A stretch of DNA of 7,608 nucleotides from Actinomycetota bacterium (lineage in GTDB: Bacteria; Actinomycetota; Acidimicrobiia; Acidimicrobiales; JAHWKP01). The notes below the pieces were generated by a model, which had not been told where the DNA came from, did not search any database, and saw nothing but the letters and a program-made list of their open reading frames with translations. The first letter of the stretch is position 1. Each line of letters opens with the position of its first letter. The DNA is taken from contig JAHWKP010000085.1 in assembly GCA_019347775.1 (NCBI GenBank), positions 1-7,608 of the forward strand, written 5' to 3'. Position numbers and translations under genes: made by a program. Shown here piece by piece: positions 1-5,860 of the stretch.

Positions 1-358
1 GGATGTCGAACTGTCGGTCGCCCTTGCAGTGCGACATGTCGGCTGCGCTTCCCTGTGCGGCGCCGGGGCCGCCGCCGCCCGGACGCGGCGCCGCGCTACC
101 TGTCCGGCCCGTACCGACGACCGTTCCTCCCGGGCCGCCACCCGCGTCGACTGGGGCGCCCTCGGCAGTGAAGAGCTCGCCGGTTTCGGGGTCGACAAAG
201 ACGCCTTCGACATCGCTCTGCACCAGGCCGGGCGGTAGCGGGCTCTGGGTGGCGACTTCGTCGCCGGAAGGCAGAGATGGAGCGACCGCTATGAAGAGGG
301 CCTGGGCCAGAATGACGGCGAGAAAGGGTCGATAGAGCTTGAGCTTCGAGCTCCCCAT
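1..358 (-). CDS. Exported protein, N-terminal part only; possible ABC-type substrate-binding protein
   Basis: The reading frame starts at an ATG (356-358) and stays open to the left edge, giving 119 residues of a longer protein. The start is supported by a strong Shine-Dalgarno, AAGGAGG, a few bases upstream. A short basic N-terminus (K5, K7, R10) and a hydrophobic stretch at about residues 11-27 form a signal peptide or membrane anchor. There is no lipobox cysteine. A Gly/Pro/Ala-rich, probably disordered linker covers about residues 68-106. It is followed by D107, S109-H110-C111, D114, R115-Q116-F117-D118. From memory, a similar element sits before the ligand-binding domain of some actinobacterial branched-chain amino-acid-type substrate-binding proteins, but that domain lies outside the window, so the function is tentative. 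The gene points the same way as serC, with a 124-bp gap between them, so it probably has its own promoter. Being a real exported protein is fairly sure; its ligand is unknown. Confidence 0.7.
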   Translation of the reverse strand, partial: MGSSKLKLYRPFLAVILAQALFIAVAPSLPSGDEVATQSPLPPGLVQSDVEGVFVDPETGELFTAEGAPVDAGGGPGGTVVGTGRTGSAAPRPGGGGPGAAQGSAADMSHCKGDRQFDI

Positions 359-392
359 CCTTCCTCCTTCGGTTGCACGCCGTACCCGACGC

Positions 393-408
393 GGTGACGC
401 CGGTCACA
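393..408. promoter_or_regulatory. CRP/FNR-family-like operator palindrome
   Basis: The sequence reads GGTGA-N6-TCACA. It matches the TGTGA-N6-TCACA consensus bound by CRP-family regulators (CRP, GlxR and Cmr-type proteins in actinobacteria) at 9 of 10 defined positions. It lies 35-50 bp upstream of the start codon of the exported protein at 358. If the -10-like element at 419-424 is the real promoter, the site sits just downstream of the transcription start, which would favour repression. No CRP-family gene is in the window, and such a short motif can arise by chance. Confidence 0.35.
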
Positions 409-418
409 CTGCGGCACG

Positions 419-424
419 AGCATA
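419..424 (-). promoter_or_regulatory. Possible -10 element for the exported-protein gene
   Basis: On the minus strand this reads TATGCT, which fits the TANNNT pattern of housekeeping actinobacterial promoters. No convincing -35 hexamer is seen at 16-18 bp upstream. It would give a leader of roughly 50-55 nt ending in the strong ribosome binding site before 358. Weak call. Confidence 0.2.
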
Positions 425-440
425 GGCACGGCGCAACCGC

Positions 441-456
441 TCCGGCTGTCGCCGGA
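441..456 (-). terminator. GC-rich hairpin downstream of serC
   Basis: A perfect 6-bp stem, TCCGGC/GCCGGA, encloses a 4-base loop and begins about 26 bases past the serC stop codon. No U-tract follows on the serC side. It could be the non-canonical hairpin terminator often seen in GC-rich actinobacteria, or a chance GC-rich dyad. Confidence 0.25.
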
Positions 457-482
457 AGGGAACTGCCGGGGAAGAGCCTCGC

Positions 483-1616
483 TTAACCGCGGAGAGCGTC
501 GGCCACGAAGTCGACGCAGGCGGTGAGGCACACGATGTCCTCGGGGGGCGTGGCCGGGAACGTGGCGATCCGGATCTGGTTGCGCCCGAGCTTGCGGTAG
601 CCCTCCAGGTCGACGATCCCGTTCGCTCGCAGGGCGGCGCACAGGTCGTCGGCGGAAACGGATTCGTCCAGATCGATCGTCACCGTCACCGGACTGCGGT
701 GGTCGGGATTGGTGACAAAGGGCGAGGCGAACTCCGACGCCTCGGCCCACTGGTAAAGGTGCGAGCTCGACTCCGCCGACCTTGCCACCGACCAGGCGAG
801 TCCGCCGTTCTCGACCATCCACTCGAGCTGGTCGCACATCAGGAACAGCGTCGCCAGCGCCGGAGTGTTGAGCGTCTGGTCCTTGGCCGAGTTCTCCGCC
901 GCCTGGACGAGGTCGAGCGACGCCGGTATCCACCGGCCGTTGTCCTTCGTGCTGACCAACCGTTGTGAACGCTCTAGTGCGGCCGGTGACATGAGTGCGA
1001 TCCACAGTCCGCCGTCTGCCGCGAACACCTTCTGCGGGGCGAAGTAGTAGGCGTCGACTCCGGCGTCGGCCAGGTCGATGTCGATGGCACCGGCTGCCGA
1101 TGTGGCGTCCACCAGCACGAGCGAGTTCTCGTCGGCGCCCGCCGGCTTGGCGACCGGGGCCGATACTCCAGTAGAGGTCTCGTTGTGGGTGAGGCAGTAG
1201 GAGTCGATCCCGGGCATGGCCTTGGCGTCGGGACGGCTACCTGGCTCGGCCTCGATGACCTCGGGAGTTTCCAGATGGGGGGCGTCGGCGACCACGCCGG
1301 CGAAGCGAGAGGAGAACTCGCCGAAGGCGAGGTGCTCCGAGCGGCGCTCGACCAGGCAGGCGGCGGCCGCGTCCCAGAACGCGGTCGTCCCCCCGTTACC
1401 GAGCACGACCTCCCAGCCCTCGGGCAGCGAGAAGAGGTGTCGCAGGTCGGCCCGGATGCGCCCGACTACGGACTTCACGTCCGTGCGACGGTGACTGGTT
1501 CCGAGGTAGAGGTCGGCGGCCTTGGCCAGCCTCTGGGCGGCTTCGGGCCGCACCCGCGAGGGACCGGACCCGAACCGCCCGTCCTCGGGCAGCAGCTCCC
1601 GCGGAATCTCGATCAT
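483..1616 (-). CDS. serC: Phosphoserine aminotransferase
   Basis: PLP enzyme that converts 3-phosphohydroxypyruvate and glutamate to O-phospho-L-serine and 2-oxoglutarate, the second step of serine synthesis; SerC also acts in pyridoxine synthesis in some bacteria. At 377 residues it is full length and follows the mycobacterial SerC pattern throughout. Visible features are DGRFGSGPS near the N-terminus (12-20), the GTSHR segment (39-43), LGNGG with the following FWDAA (72-84), HNETSTG (144-150), the PLP ring-nitrogen aspartate D170 in VDATS, the Schiff-base lysine K196 in YYFAPQK, the NTPA motif and the C-terminal YRKLGRNQIRIA segment. The ATG at 1614-1616 places DGRFGSGPS at the expected distance from the N-terminus. 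No clear Shine-Dalgarno is present. Instead, one arm of a 10-bp inverted repeat ends two bases before the start. It is transcribed away from the aminotransferase-serA pair. Nothing looks broken. Confidence 0.96.
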   Translation of the reverse strand: MIEIPRELLPEDGRFGSGPSRVRPEAAQRLAKAADLYLGTSHRRTDVKSVVGRIRADLRHLFSLPEGWEVVLGNGGTTAFWDAAAACLVERRSEHLAFGEFSSRFAGVVADAPHLETPEVIEAEPGSRPDAKAMPGIDSYCLTHNETSTGVSAPVAKPAGADENSLVLVDATSAAGAIDIDLADAGVDAYYFAPQKVFAADGGLWIALMSPAALERSQRLVSTKDNGRWIPASLDLVQAAENSAKDQTLNTPALATLFLMCDQLEWMVENGGLAWSVARSAESSSHLYQWAEASEFASPFVTNPDHRSPVTVTIDLDESVSADDLCAALRANGIVDLEGYRKLGRNQIRIATFPATPPEDIVCLTACVDFVADALRG

Positions 1617-1618
1617 CT

Positions 1619-1657
1619 GGGCGTACTTTGGCAGGTAGGGGCGATCGAAGTACGCCC
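1619..1657. promoter_or_regulatory. Perfect 10-bp inverted repeat in the serC/aminotransferase divergent region
   Basis: The arms are GGGCGTACTT (1619-1628) and its exact reverse complement AAGTACGCCC (1648-1657), separated by 19 bp, with arm centres 29 bp apart. The element lies in the 104-bp gap between divergent serC and the aminotransferase-serA pair. In serC mRNA the arms could form a 10-bp hairpin whose 3' arm ends two nucleotides before the AUG, so it would cover the ribosome entry site. It could equally be a pair of operator half-sites for a regulator of serine genes. The repeat is seen directly; both roles are inference. Confidence 0.5.
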
Positions 1658-1681
1658 GCTCGGGATGGACACCGCGAAACC

Positions 1682-1714
1682 TTGTCAGGTCGCGGCGAGC
1701 CCCTATGCCACTAT
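1682..1714 (+). promoter_or_regulatory. Possible promoter of the aminotransferase-serA pair
   Basis: A TTGTCA -35-like hexamer (1682-1687) is followed after 16 bp by TATGCC (1704-1709). A second -10-like hexamer, CACTAT (1709-1714), would place the transcription start exactly at the ATG at 1721. No Shine-Dalgarno precedes the ATGs at 1721 or 1730, so a leaderless mRNA, common in actinobacteria, is plausible. Neither pairing matches a full consensus, so this is a weak call. Confidence 0.25.
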
Positions 1715-1720
1715 CAGCCG

Positions 1721-2919
1721 ATGGGCCGAATGTCGCTGCGACTGGCTGCGGTCGCTGAGTCCGCCACCCTCGCCGTAGACGCCAAGGCCAAGGCCCTGGC
1801 CGCCGCGGGAGAGCCGGTGGTCAGCTTCGGTGCCGGCGAGCCGGACTTCCCGACGCCGGGCCACATCGTGCAAGCCGCGGCCGCCGCCTGTGCCGATCCC
1901 AAGGCCCACAAGTACAGCCCGACCGCGGGTCTGCCCGAGCTCCGCGAGGCGATCGTCGAGCGGACAGTCGCCGACCTCGGTTTGCAGGCCAAGTCCAGTC
2001 AGGTGCTCGTCACCAACGGCGCCAAGCAGGCCGTCTACAACACCTTCGGAGCGTTGTGCGATCCGGGCGACGAGGTGCTGGTCCCGCGCCCTACTGGACT
2101 ACCTACCCAGAGTGCATCGCCCTCGGCGGCGGCGTGCCGGTCGCGGTTCTGACATCCGAGGCCAATGGCTTCCGGGTGACGGTCGACGATCTGGAGGCGG
2201 CCCGCACCGACCGCACCAAGGCGGTGCTGTTCGTGTCGCCGTCGAACCCCACCGGCGCGGTGCATTCCCGCGCCGAGATCGAGGCCATCGGCAAGTGGGC
2301 ATCCGAACACGGACTGTGGGTCGTGACCGATGAGATCTACCACCAGCTGGTCTACGGCGACGCCGAGCACCACTCGCTTCCCGTCGTCGTGCCCGAGATG
2401 GCGGAGCGCGCCGTGGTACTGAACGGCGTGTCGAAGACCTACGCGATGACAGGATGGCGGGTGGGGTGGATGATCGGACCGCCGGATGTCATATCCGGCG
2501 CCGCCAACTACCAGTCGCACACCACCTCCAATGTGGCCAACGTCTCCCAGCGGGCCGCCCTCGCCGCACTGACCGGCGACCAGCAGTGCGTCCTCGAAAT
2601 GAGGGAAGCCTTCGAGCGCCGCCGCAAGCGCGCCGTCGACATGCTCAACGGCATCGACGGGGTGACTCTGGCCGAGCCCCGTGGCGCGTTCTACGTCTTC
2701 CCGAACCTCTCCGCCCACCTGGGGCGCGACATCAGGGGCCGGCGGCCGCAGACGACTCTCGAACTGGCCGATCTGCTCCTCGACGAAGCCAAGATCGCGA
2801 TCGTGCCGGGCGAGGCCTTCGGACTGCCCGGTTACGCCCGGCTCTCCTATGCCCTGGGAGACGACGCCCTCGTAGAAGGGCTCACTCGCCTGGGCGACAT
2901 CCTCTCGGAGGGTTCCTGA
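1721..2919 (+). pseudogene. aspC: Aspartate aminotransferase (class I, PLP), interrupted by a one-base frameshift
   Basis: Encodes a fold-type I PLP aminotransferase that interconverts aspartate + 2-oxoglutarate and oxaloacetate + glutamate. It resembles the Streptomyces and Thermus type Iβ enzymes. The first part (1721 to about 2086) carries ESATLAVDAKAKAL, GAGEPDFPTP, KYSPTAGLPELREA and VTNGAKQA. The second part continues one frame back with YWTTYPE, VSPSNPTGAV, the TDEIY segment, the Schiff-base lysine in NGVSKTYAMTGWR (codon 2434-2436, residue 239 of the repaired protein) and PGEAFG..GYARLSYA. The break falls in GTCCCGCGCCCTAC, where GTCCCGGCGCCCTAC would restore the family's VPAPYWTTYPE. 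The unrepaired first frame stops at 2150-2152. Adding one base makes the span 1200 bp, or 399 residues plus stop, the normal size. All core motifs are otherwise intact, so a sequencing or assembly indel, or a very recent mutation, is more likely than an old pseudogene. The start at 1721 rather than the in-frame ATG at 1628 is chosen from homologue length. serA begins 2 bp after the stop. Confidence 0.88.
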
Positions 2920-2921
2920 CC

Positions 2922-4502
2922 ATGCCCCGCGTGCTGGTGACCGAGAAGCTGGCCGAGAGAGGACTGACTGCGCTTGCCGACGCCGGCCACGACGTCGAGG
3001 TCCGCCTCGGGCTGAGCCCGGCCGAACTGGTGGAGGCCGTCGCCGGAGTGTCGGCCCTCATCGTGCGTTCGGCCACCAAGGTGACCGCCGAAGTGCTCGA
3101 AGCCGGCACTTCGTTGGTGGTCGTGGGACGAGCCGGCGTCGGGGTCGACAACGTCGACGTCGAAGCGGCCACCCGCCGCGGCGTCATGGTGGTCAACGCT
3201 CCGGTGGCCAACATCTTGTCCAACGCCGAGCACACCATGGCCCTGCTCTTGAGCCAGGCCCGCAACATCTCCCGGGCCGACAACGCCCTGCGGTCGGGTC
3301 GCTGGGAACGGGCCAAGTGGGAGGGCGTCGAGCTCTACGGCAAGACCCTCGCCATCCTCGGGCTCGGCAACGTCGGGCGCCTGGTGGCGCAGCGGGCGTC
3401 GTCTTTCGGGATGCGGATCACGGCTTACGACCCCTTCGTGGCTCCCGACCGGGGCCGTCAGCTCGGAGTGGAGCTCGGCACCCTCGACGAGGTCGTGGCC
3501 CAGGCCGACTTCATCGCGGTGTGCCTGGCCAAGACCCCCGAGACGGTCGGCATTGTCGGCAAGGATTTGCTGGCCAAGGCCAAGCCGGGCGTGCGCATCG
3601 TCAACTCGGCCCGGGGCGGGCTGATCGACGAGGACGCGTTGAACGAAGCGCTGGCCTCGGGCCACGTCGGCGGCGCCGCCCTCGACGTGTTCGATAACGA
3701 GCCCGGCGAGGGGGCCGAGGTCGACAACCCGTTGTTCGGGCACGAGAACGTGGTCGTCACCCCGCACCTCGGGGCCTCGACCCGCGAAGCCCAGGACAAG
3801 GCGGGGGTCACCATCGCCCAGCAGGTGGTGCTGGCCCTGGCCGGCGAGTTCGTTCCCTTCGCCGTGAACATCGCGGCGGCCGAAGCGTCGGAGACGGTGC
3901 GCCCCTTCCTGCCGCTGGCCGAGCAGCTCGGCCGGGTGTTCGGCTCGCTGTCGGCTTCCCTGCCGGACCAGGTCGAGATCGACTACCAGGGCGCGCTCGC
4001 CGCCGAGGACACCCGCATCCTCACCCTGGCCACCCTCAAGGGCATCTTCTCGGTGGCCGGTCTGGACGAGCCCGTTTCCTACGTCAACGCGCCGCAGGTT
4101 GCCGCCGCCCGCGGCCTGGCCTACCGCGAGTCCCGTTCGGCGGCGTCACCCGACTTCGTCAACCTGTTGACCGTCCGCGGGGGAGAGCACGCCATCTCGG
4201 GAACGCTCGCCGGGGCGCGGGGCACGCCGCGGCTGGTGATGTTCGACGGCCACGCGGTGGAGGTGCCGCCTGCTCCCAACATGCTGGTGGTGCGCAACGA
4301 CGACCGGGCCGGGATGATCGGCCTGGTGGGCACGGTGCTGGCCGACGCCGGGGTGAACATCGCCGACATGGCCGTGGGGCGTTCGGCCGAGGGAGGCACT
4401 GCGCTCATGGTGCTGGCCACCGACCAGGCCGTGCCCGAAGAAGTGGTGGCCCGCCTGGTGTCGGAGCCGGGGATCTTGGCTGCCGACCCCGTCTACGCCT
4501 GA
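2922..4502 (+). CDS. serA: D-3-phosphoglycerate dehydrogenase
   Basis: Oxidises 3-phosphoglycerate to 3-phosphohydroxypyruvate with NAD+, the committed step of serine synthesis. Its product is the substrate of SerC encoded nearby. The 526 residues match the long type-I form of Mycobacterium (about 528). They comprise a split substrate-binding domain (1-100 and from about 285), a Rossmann NAD domain with GLGNVG (147-152) and the acidic residue D170, an intervening ASB domain (about 318-450) and a C-terminal ACT domain (about 453-526). The catalytic residues R231 (SARGG), E260 (DNEP) and H282 (TPHLGAST) are present. In the ACT domain D461 and N479 line up with serine-contact residues of the mycobacterial enzyme, while the position of its tyrosine is N459, so serine feedback is likely but may be altered. 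The ATG at 2922 has GGAGGG at 2907-2912 as its ribosome site, inside the end of the aminotransferase gene, and the 2-bp gap indicates co-transcription. The frame is open further upstream, but only as a shadow of the aminotransferase. Confidence 0.96.
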   Translation: MPRVLVTEKLAERGLTALADAGHDVEVRLGLSPAELVEAVAGVSALIVRSATKVTAEVLEAGTSLVVVGRAGVGVDNVDVEAATRRGVMVVNAPVANILSNAEHTMALLLSQARNISRADNALRSGRWERAKWEGVELYGKTLAILGLGNVGRLVAQRASSFGMRITAYDPFVAPDRGRQLGVELGTLDEVVAQADFIAVCLAKTPETVGIVGKDLLAKAKPGVRIVNSARGGLIDEDALNEALASGHVGGAALDVFDNEPGEGAEVDNPLFGHENVVVTPHLGASTREAQDKAGVTIAQQVVLALAGEFVPFAVNIAAAEASETVRPFLPLAEQLGRVFGSLSASLPDQVEIDYQGALAAEDTRILTLATLKGIFSVAGLDEPVSYVNAPQVAAARGLAYRESRSAASPDFVNLLTVRGGEHAISGTLAGARGTPRLVMFDGHAVEVPPAPNMLVVRNDDRAGMIGLVGTVLADAGVNIADMAVGRSAEGGTALMVLATDQAVPEEVVARLVSEPGILAADPVYA

Positions 4503-4933
4503 GGGGGCCTCTTCTTGGCGGGAGACGCCTTCTTGACCGGCCCCGGCTTGTCGGCCGGAGCGGCCTTCTTCTTGGCGGCCTTCTTCTTGGCGCCCGCCTT
4601 CTTGGGGGCTGACTTCTTCGCAGCGCTCTTCTTGGGAGCGGCCTTCTTCGGGGCCGCCTTCTTGCCCGGCTCGTCGCTCGGCGCCTGAGGCGACCATCCA
4701 GGGGGCGGCGGCTGCTGAGCGGCCGGCGGAGGCTGGGGGGCGGCCGGAGACGGACGGGTGGTAGCTCTAGCCGTCGCCTTCGACACATCCGGAGATGGCG
4801 GTGGCGGGGGCCACTCGCCAGGGGAGTCTCCGGAGGGTGATTGCAGCCACAACCTGCGGACCTTGGCCGCCGCGTAACCGAGACCGGCGATCAGACCCAG
4901 GCGCAGCCCGAAACGGAACGAGCGCTTGATCAC
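4493..4933 (-). CDS. Small protein with hydrophobic N-terminus, Pro-rich linker and histone-H1-like Lys/Ala tail
   Basis: No family is recognised. The 146-residue product has a basic start (K3, R4, R7, R11), a hydrophobic segment at about 8-23 that could be a single membrane helix or amphipathic anchor, a KVRR basic patch, a Pro/Ser/Ala-rich region (about 32-88) and a Lys/Ala/Pro tail (91-142) built from repeats of the AAPKK/SAPKK/AAKKK type. Such tails resemble histone H1 and the tails of some actinobacterial nucleoid proteins, and bind DNA or other polyanions. The membrane-type N-terminus would put it near the membrane. The start is a GTG (4931-4933) with no evident Shine-Dalgarno, so it is less certain than the frame. 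The stop TAG at 4493-4495 lies inside the end of serA: the two genes are convergent and overlap by 10 bp. It is divergent from the sulfurtransferase gene, 39 bp away. Function unknown; a DNA-tethering role would be speculation. Confidence 0.75.
   Translation of the reverse strand: MIKRSFRFGLRLGLIAGLGYAAAKVRRLWLQSPSGDSPGEWPPPPPSPDVSKATARATTRPSPAAPQPPPAAQQPPPPGWSPQAPSDEPGKKAAPKKAAPKKSAAKKSAPKKAGAKKKAAKKKAAPADKPGPVKKASPAKKRPPQA
4508..4663 (-). repeat. Low-complexity tract encoding the Lys/Ala/Pro tail
   Basis: On the plus strand this tract consists of imperfect direct repeats built around CTTCTTGG/CTTCTTCG units joined by GC-rich spacers. On the minus strand they encode KK-A/S-A-P units (residues 91-142 of the small protein). 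Repeats of this kind change length easily by slippage, so copy number may vary between strains and assemblies. Confidence 0.7.
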
Positions 4934-4972
4934 CGCGCCAACGCTAGCGGCGCACGGGTAGGTTCAGATCCG
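4934..4972. promoter_or_regulatory. 39-bp divergent promoter region
   Basis: This short gap must hold the starts of both the small Lys-rich gene (minus) and the sulfurtransferase gene (plus). TAGGTT at 4959-4964 fits TANNNT and would start transcription at about 4971-4973, right at the ATG. No Shine-Dalgarno is seen, so the plus-strand mRNA may be leaderless. The gap also contains the 8-bp palindrome CGCTAGCG (4942-4949) and a GCGCC/GGCGC pair flanking it, possibly an operator. No good -35 element is visible. Confidence 0.25.
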
Positions 4973-5860
4973 ATGGCACCTGAGCTCGAATTGCCCGGTC
5001 CGCTGGTCGACGCGAAGTGGCTGGCGGCGAATCTGGACCATCCCGACCTGGTAGTGGCAGATGTGCGATGGAGCCTGACGGGTCCGGACGCGGGTCGCGC
5101 CGCCTACGAGGAGGGCCACATTCCCGGCGCGGTCTTCGTGGACCTCGATGCCGAGCTGGCTGCGACTCCCTCGGATCCGGGCAAGGGCGGTCGCCACCCC
5201 TTGCCGGCCAGCGCCGCTTTCGCGGCCGCCATGTCGGGCAAGGGCATCGGCGACAACCACGTGGTCGTGGCCTACGACGACTCCGGTGGCTCGACGGCGG
5301 CGAGGCTCTGGTGGATGCTCGACGCGCTGGGCCACCCCGCCGCGGTGCTCGACGGCGGCATCGCGGCCTGGGACGGGTTCATCCAGACCGAGGCGCCCGA
5401 CCGGCCCCTGGCCATGTTCAGCGAGAAGCCGTGGCCCGCCAAGGCCGTGGCCGACGCCGACGCGGTGGCCGAGGCAGCCGAAAAGGGCGTCCCGCTCATC
5501 GACGCCCGCACCCCCGAGCGGTTCAGAGGCGAACAGGAGCCCGTCGACGCCCGGGCCGGACACATTCCCGGCGCCGTCAATGTCCCCTGGGCGGAGAACC
5601 TCACCGACGAGCGGCGCTTTCAGCCGCCCCGCACCCTGCGGGACCGCTATGCGGCCGTGGGCGTCGACCCGAGCGGCACCGACGACGGGGAAGCGCCGAT
5701 CGTCTACTGCGGGTCGGGAGTCACCGCCTGTCATGACGTCCTGGCCCTGCGGGCCGCCGGCGTCGGGCCCGTGCGCCTGTACGTCGGTTCGTGGTCGGAG
5801 TGGAGCGCCGACCCCGATCGCCCGATCGCCACCGGAAACGAGGAGACACCCCAACCATGA
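4973..5860 (+). CDS. sseA: 3-mercaptopyruvate/thiosulfate sulfurtransferase (tandem rhodanese)
   Basis: Transfers a sulfane sulfur from 3-mercaptopyruvate (or thiosulfate) through a cysteine persulfide to a thiol acceptor or cyanide; normally cytoplasmic. The 295-residue product has two rhodanese domains. The N-terminal one (about 10-140) shows the EEGHIPGAVFVDLD signature and has D103 in place of the catalytic cysteine, as is normal for this inactive domain. The C-terminal one (about 160-285) has LIDARTPERFRGE, RAGHIPGAVNVPW and the active loop starting at C246, reading CGSGVTAC. CGSGVT is typical of mercaptopyruvate sulfurtransferases, whereas thiosulfate sulfurtransferases usually have CRKGVT, so mercaptopyruvate is the likely donor. 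The ATG at 4973 fits the family N-terminus; an in-frame ATG at 4841 would run through the divergent gene and is not used. It shares an ATGA with ridA, so the two are translationally coupled. Confidence 0.92.
   Translation: MAPELELPGPLVDAKWLAANLDHPDLVVADVRWSLTGPDAGRAAYEEGHIPGAVFVDLDAELAATPSDPGKGGRHPLPASAAFAAAMSGKGIGDNHVVVAYDDSGGSTAARLWWMLDALGHPAAVLDGGIAAWDGFIQTEAPDRPLAMFSEKPWPAKAVADADAVAEAAEKGVPLIDARTPERFRGEQEPVDARAGHIPGAVNVPWAENLTDERRFQPPRTLRDRYAAVGVDPSGTDDGEAPIVYCGSGVTACHDVLALRAAGVGPVRLYVGSWSEWSADPDRPIATGNEETPQP

Noticed and set aside
1185..1778. Long open frame on the plus strand opposite serC
   Set aside because: It is fully antisense to a certain serC gene, has shadow-type composition and no recognisable motif; GC-rich DNA commonly gives such open frames.
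2056..2919. Second half of the aminotransferase as an independent gene
   Set aside because: Its first residues before YWTTYPE are not family-like, and the preceding frame supplies the missing N-terminal half exactly, so this is one gene with a frameshift.
2454..2921. Upstream in-frame extension of serA
   Set aside because: This stretch codes for the C-terminal half of the aminotransferase in another frame. The family N-terminus and ribosome site place the SerA start at 2922.
2847..3767. 306-codon minus-strand open frame opposite serA
   Set aside because: His/Gly/Asp/Val-rich composition is typical of the reverse complement of GC-rich coding DNA; serA is unambiguous here.
4508..4663. Repeated CTTCTTGG units as a possible CRISPR or regulatory repeat array
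   Set aside because: Units are short and irregular, in step with codons for Lys/Ala/Pro, and have no unique spacers; they are coding low-complexity sequence.
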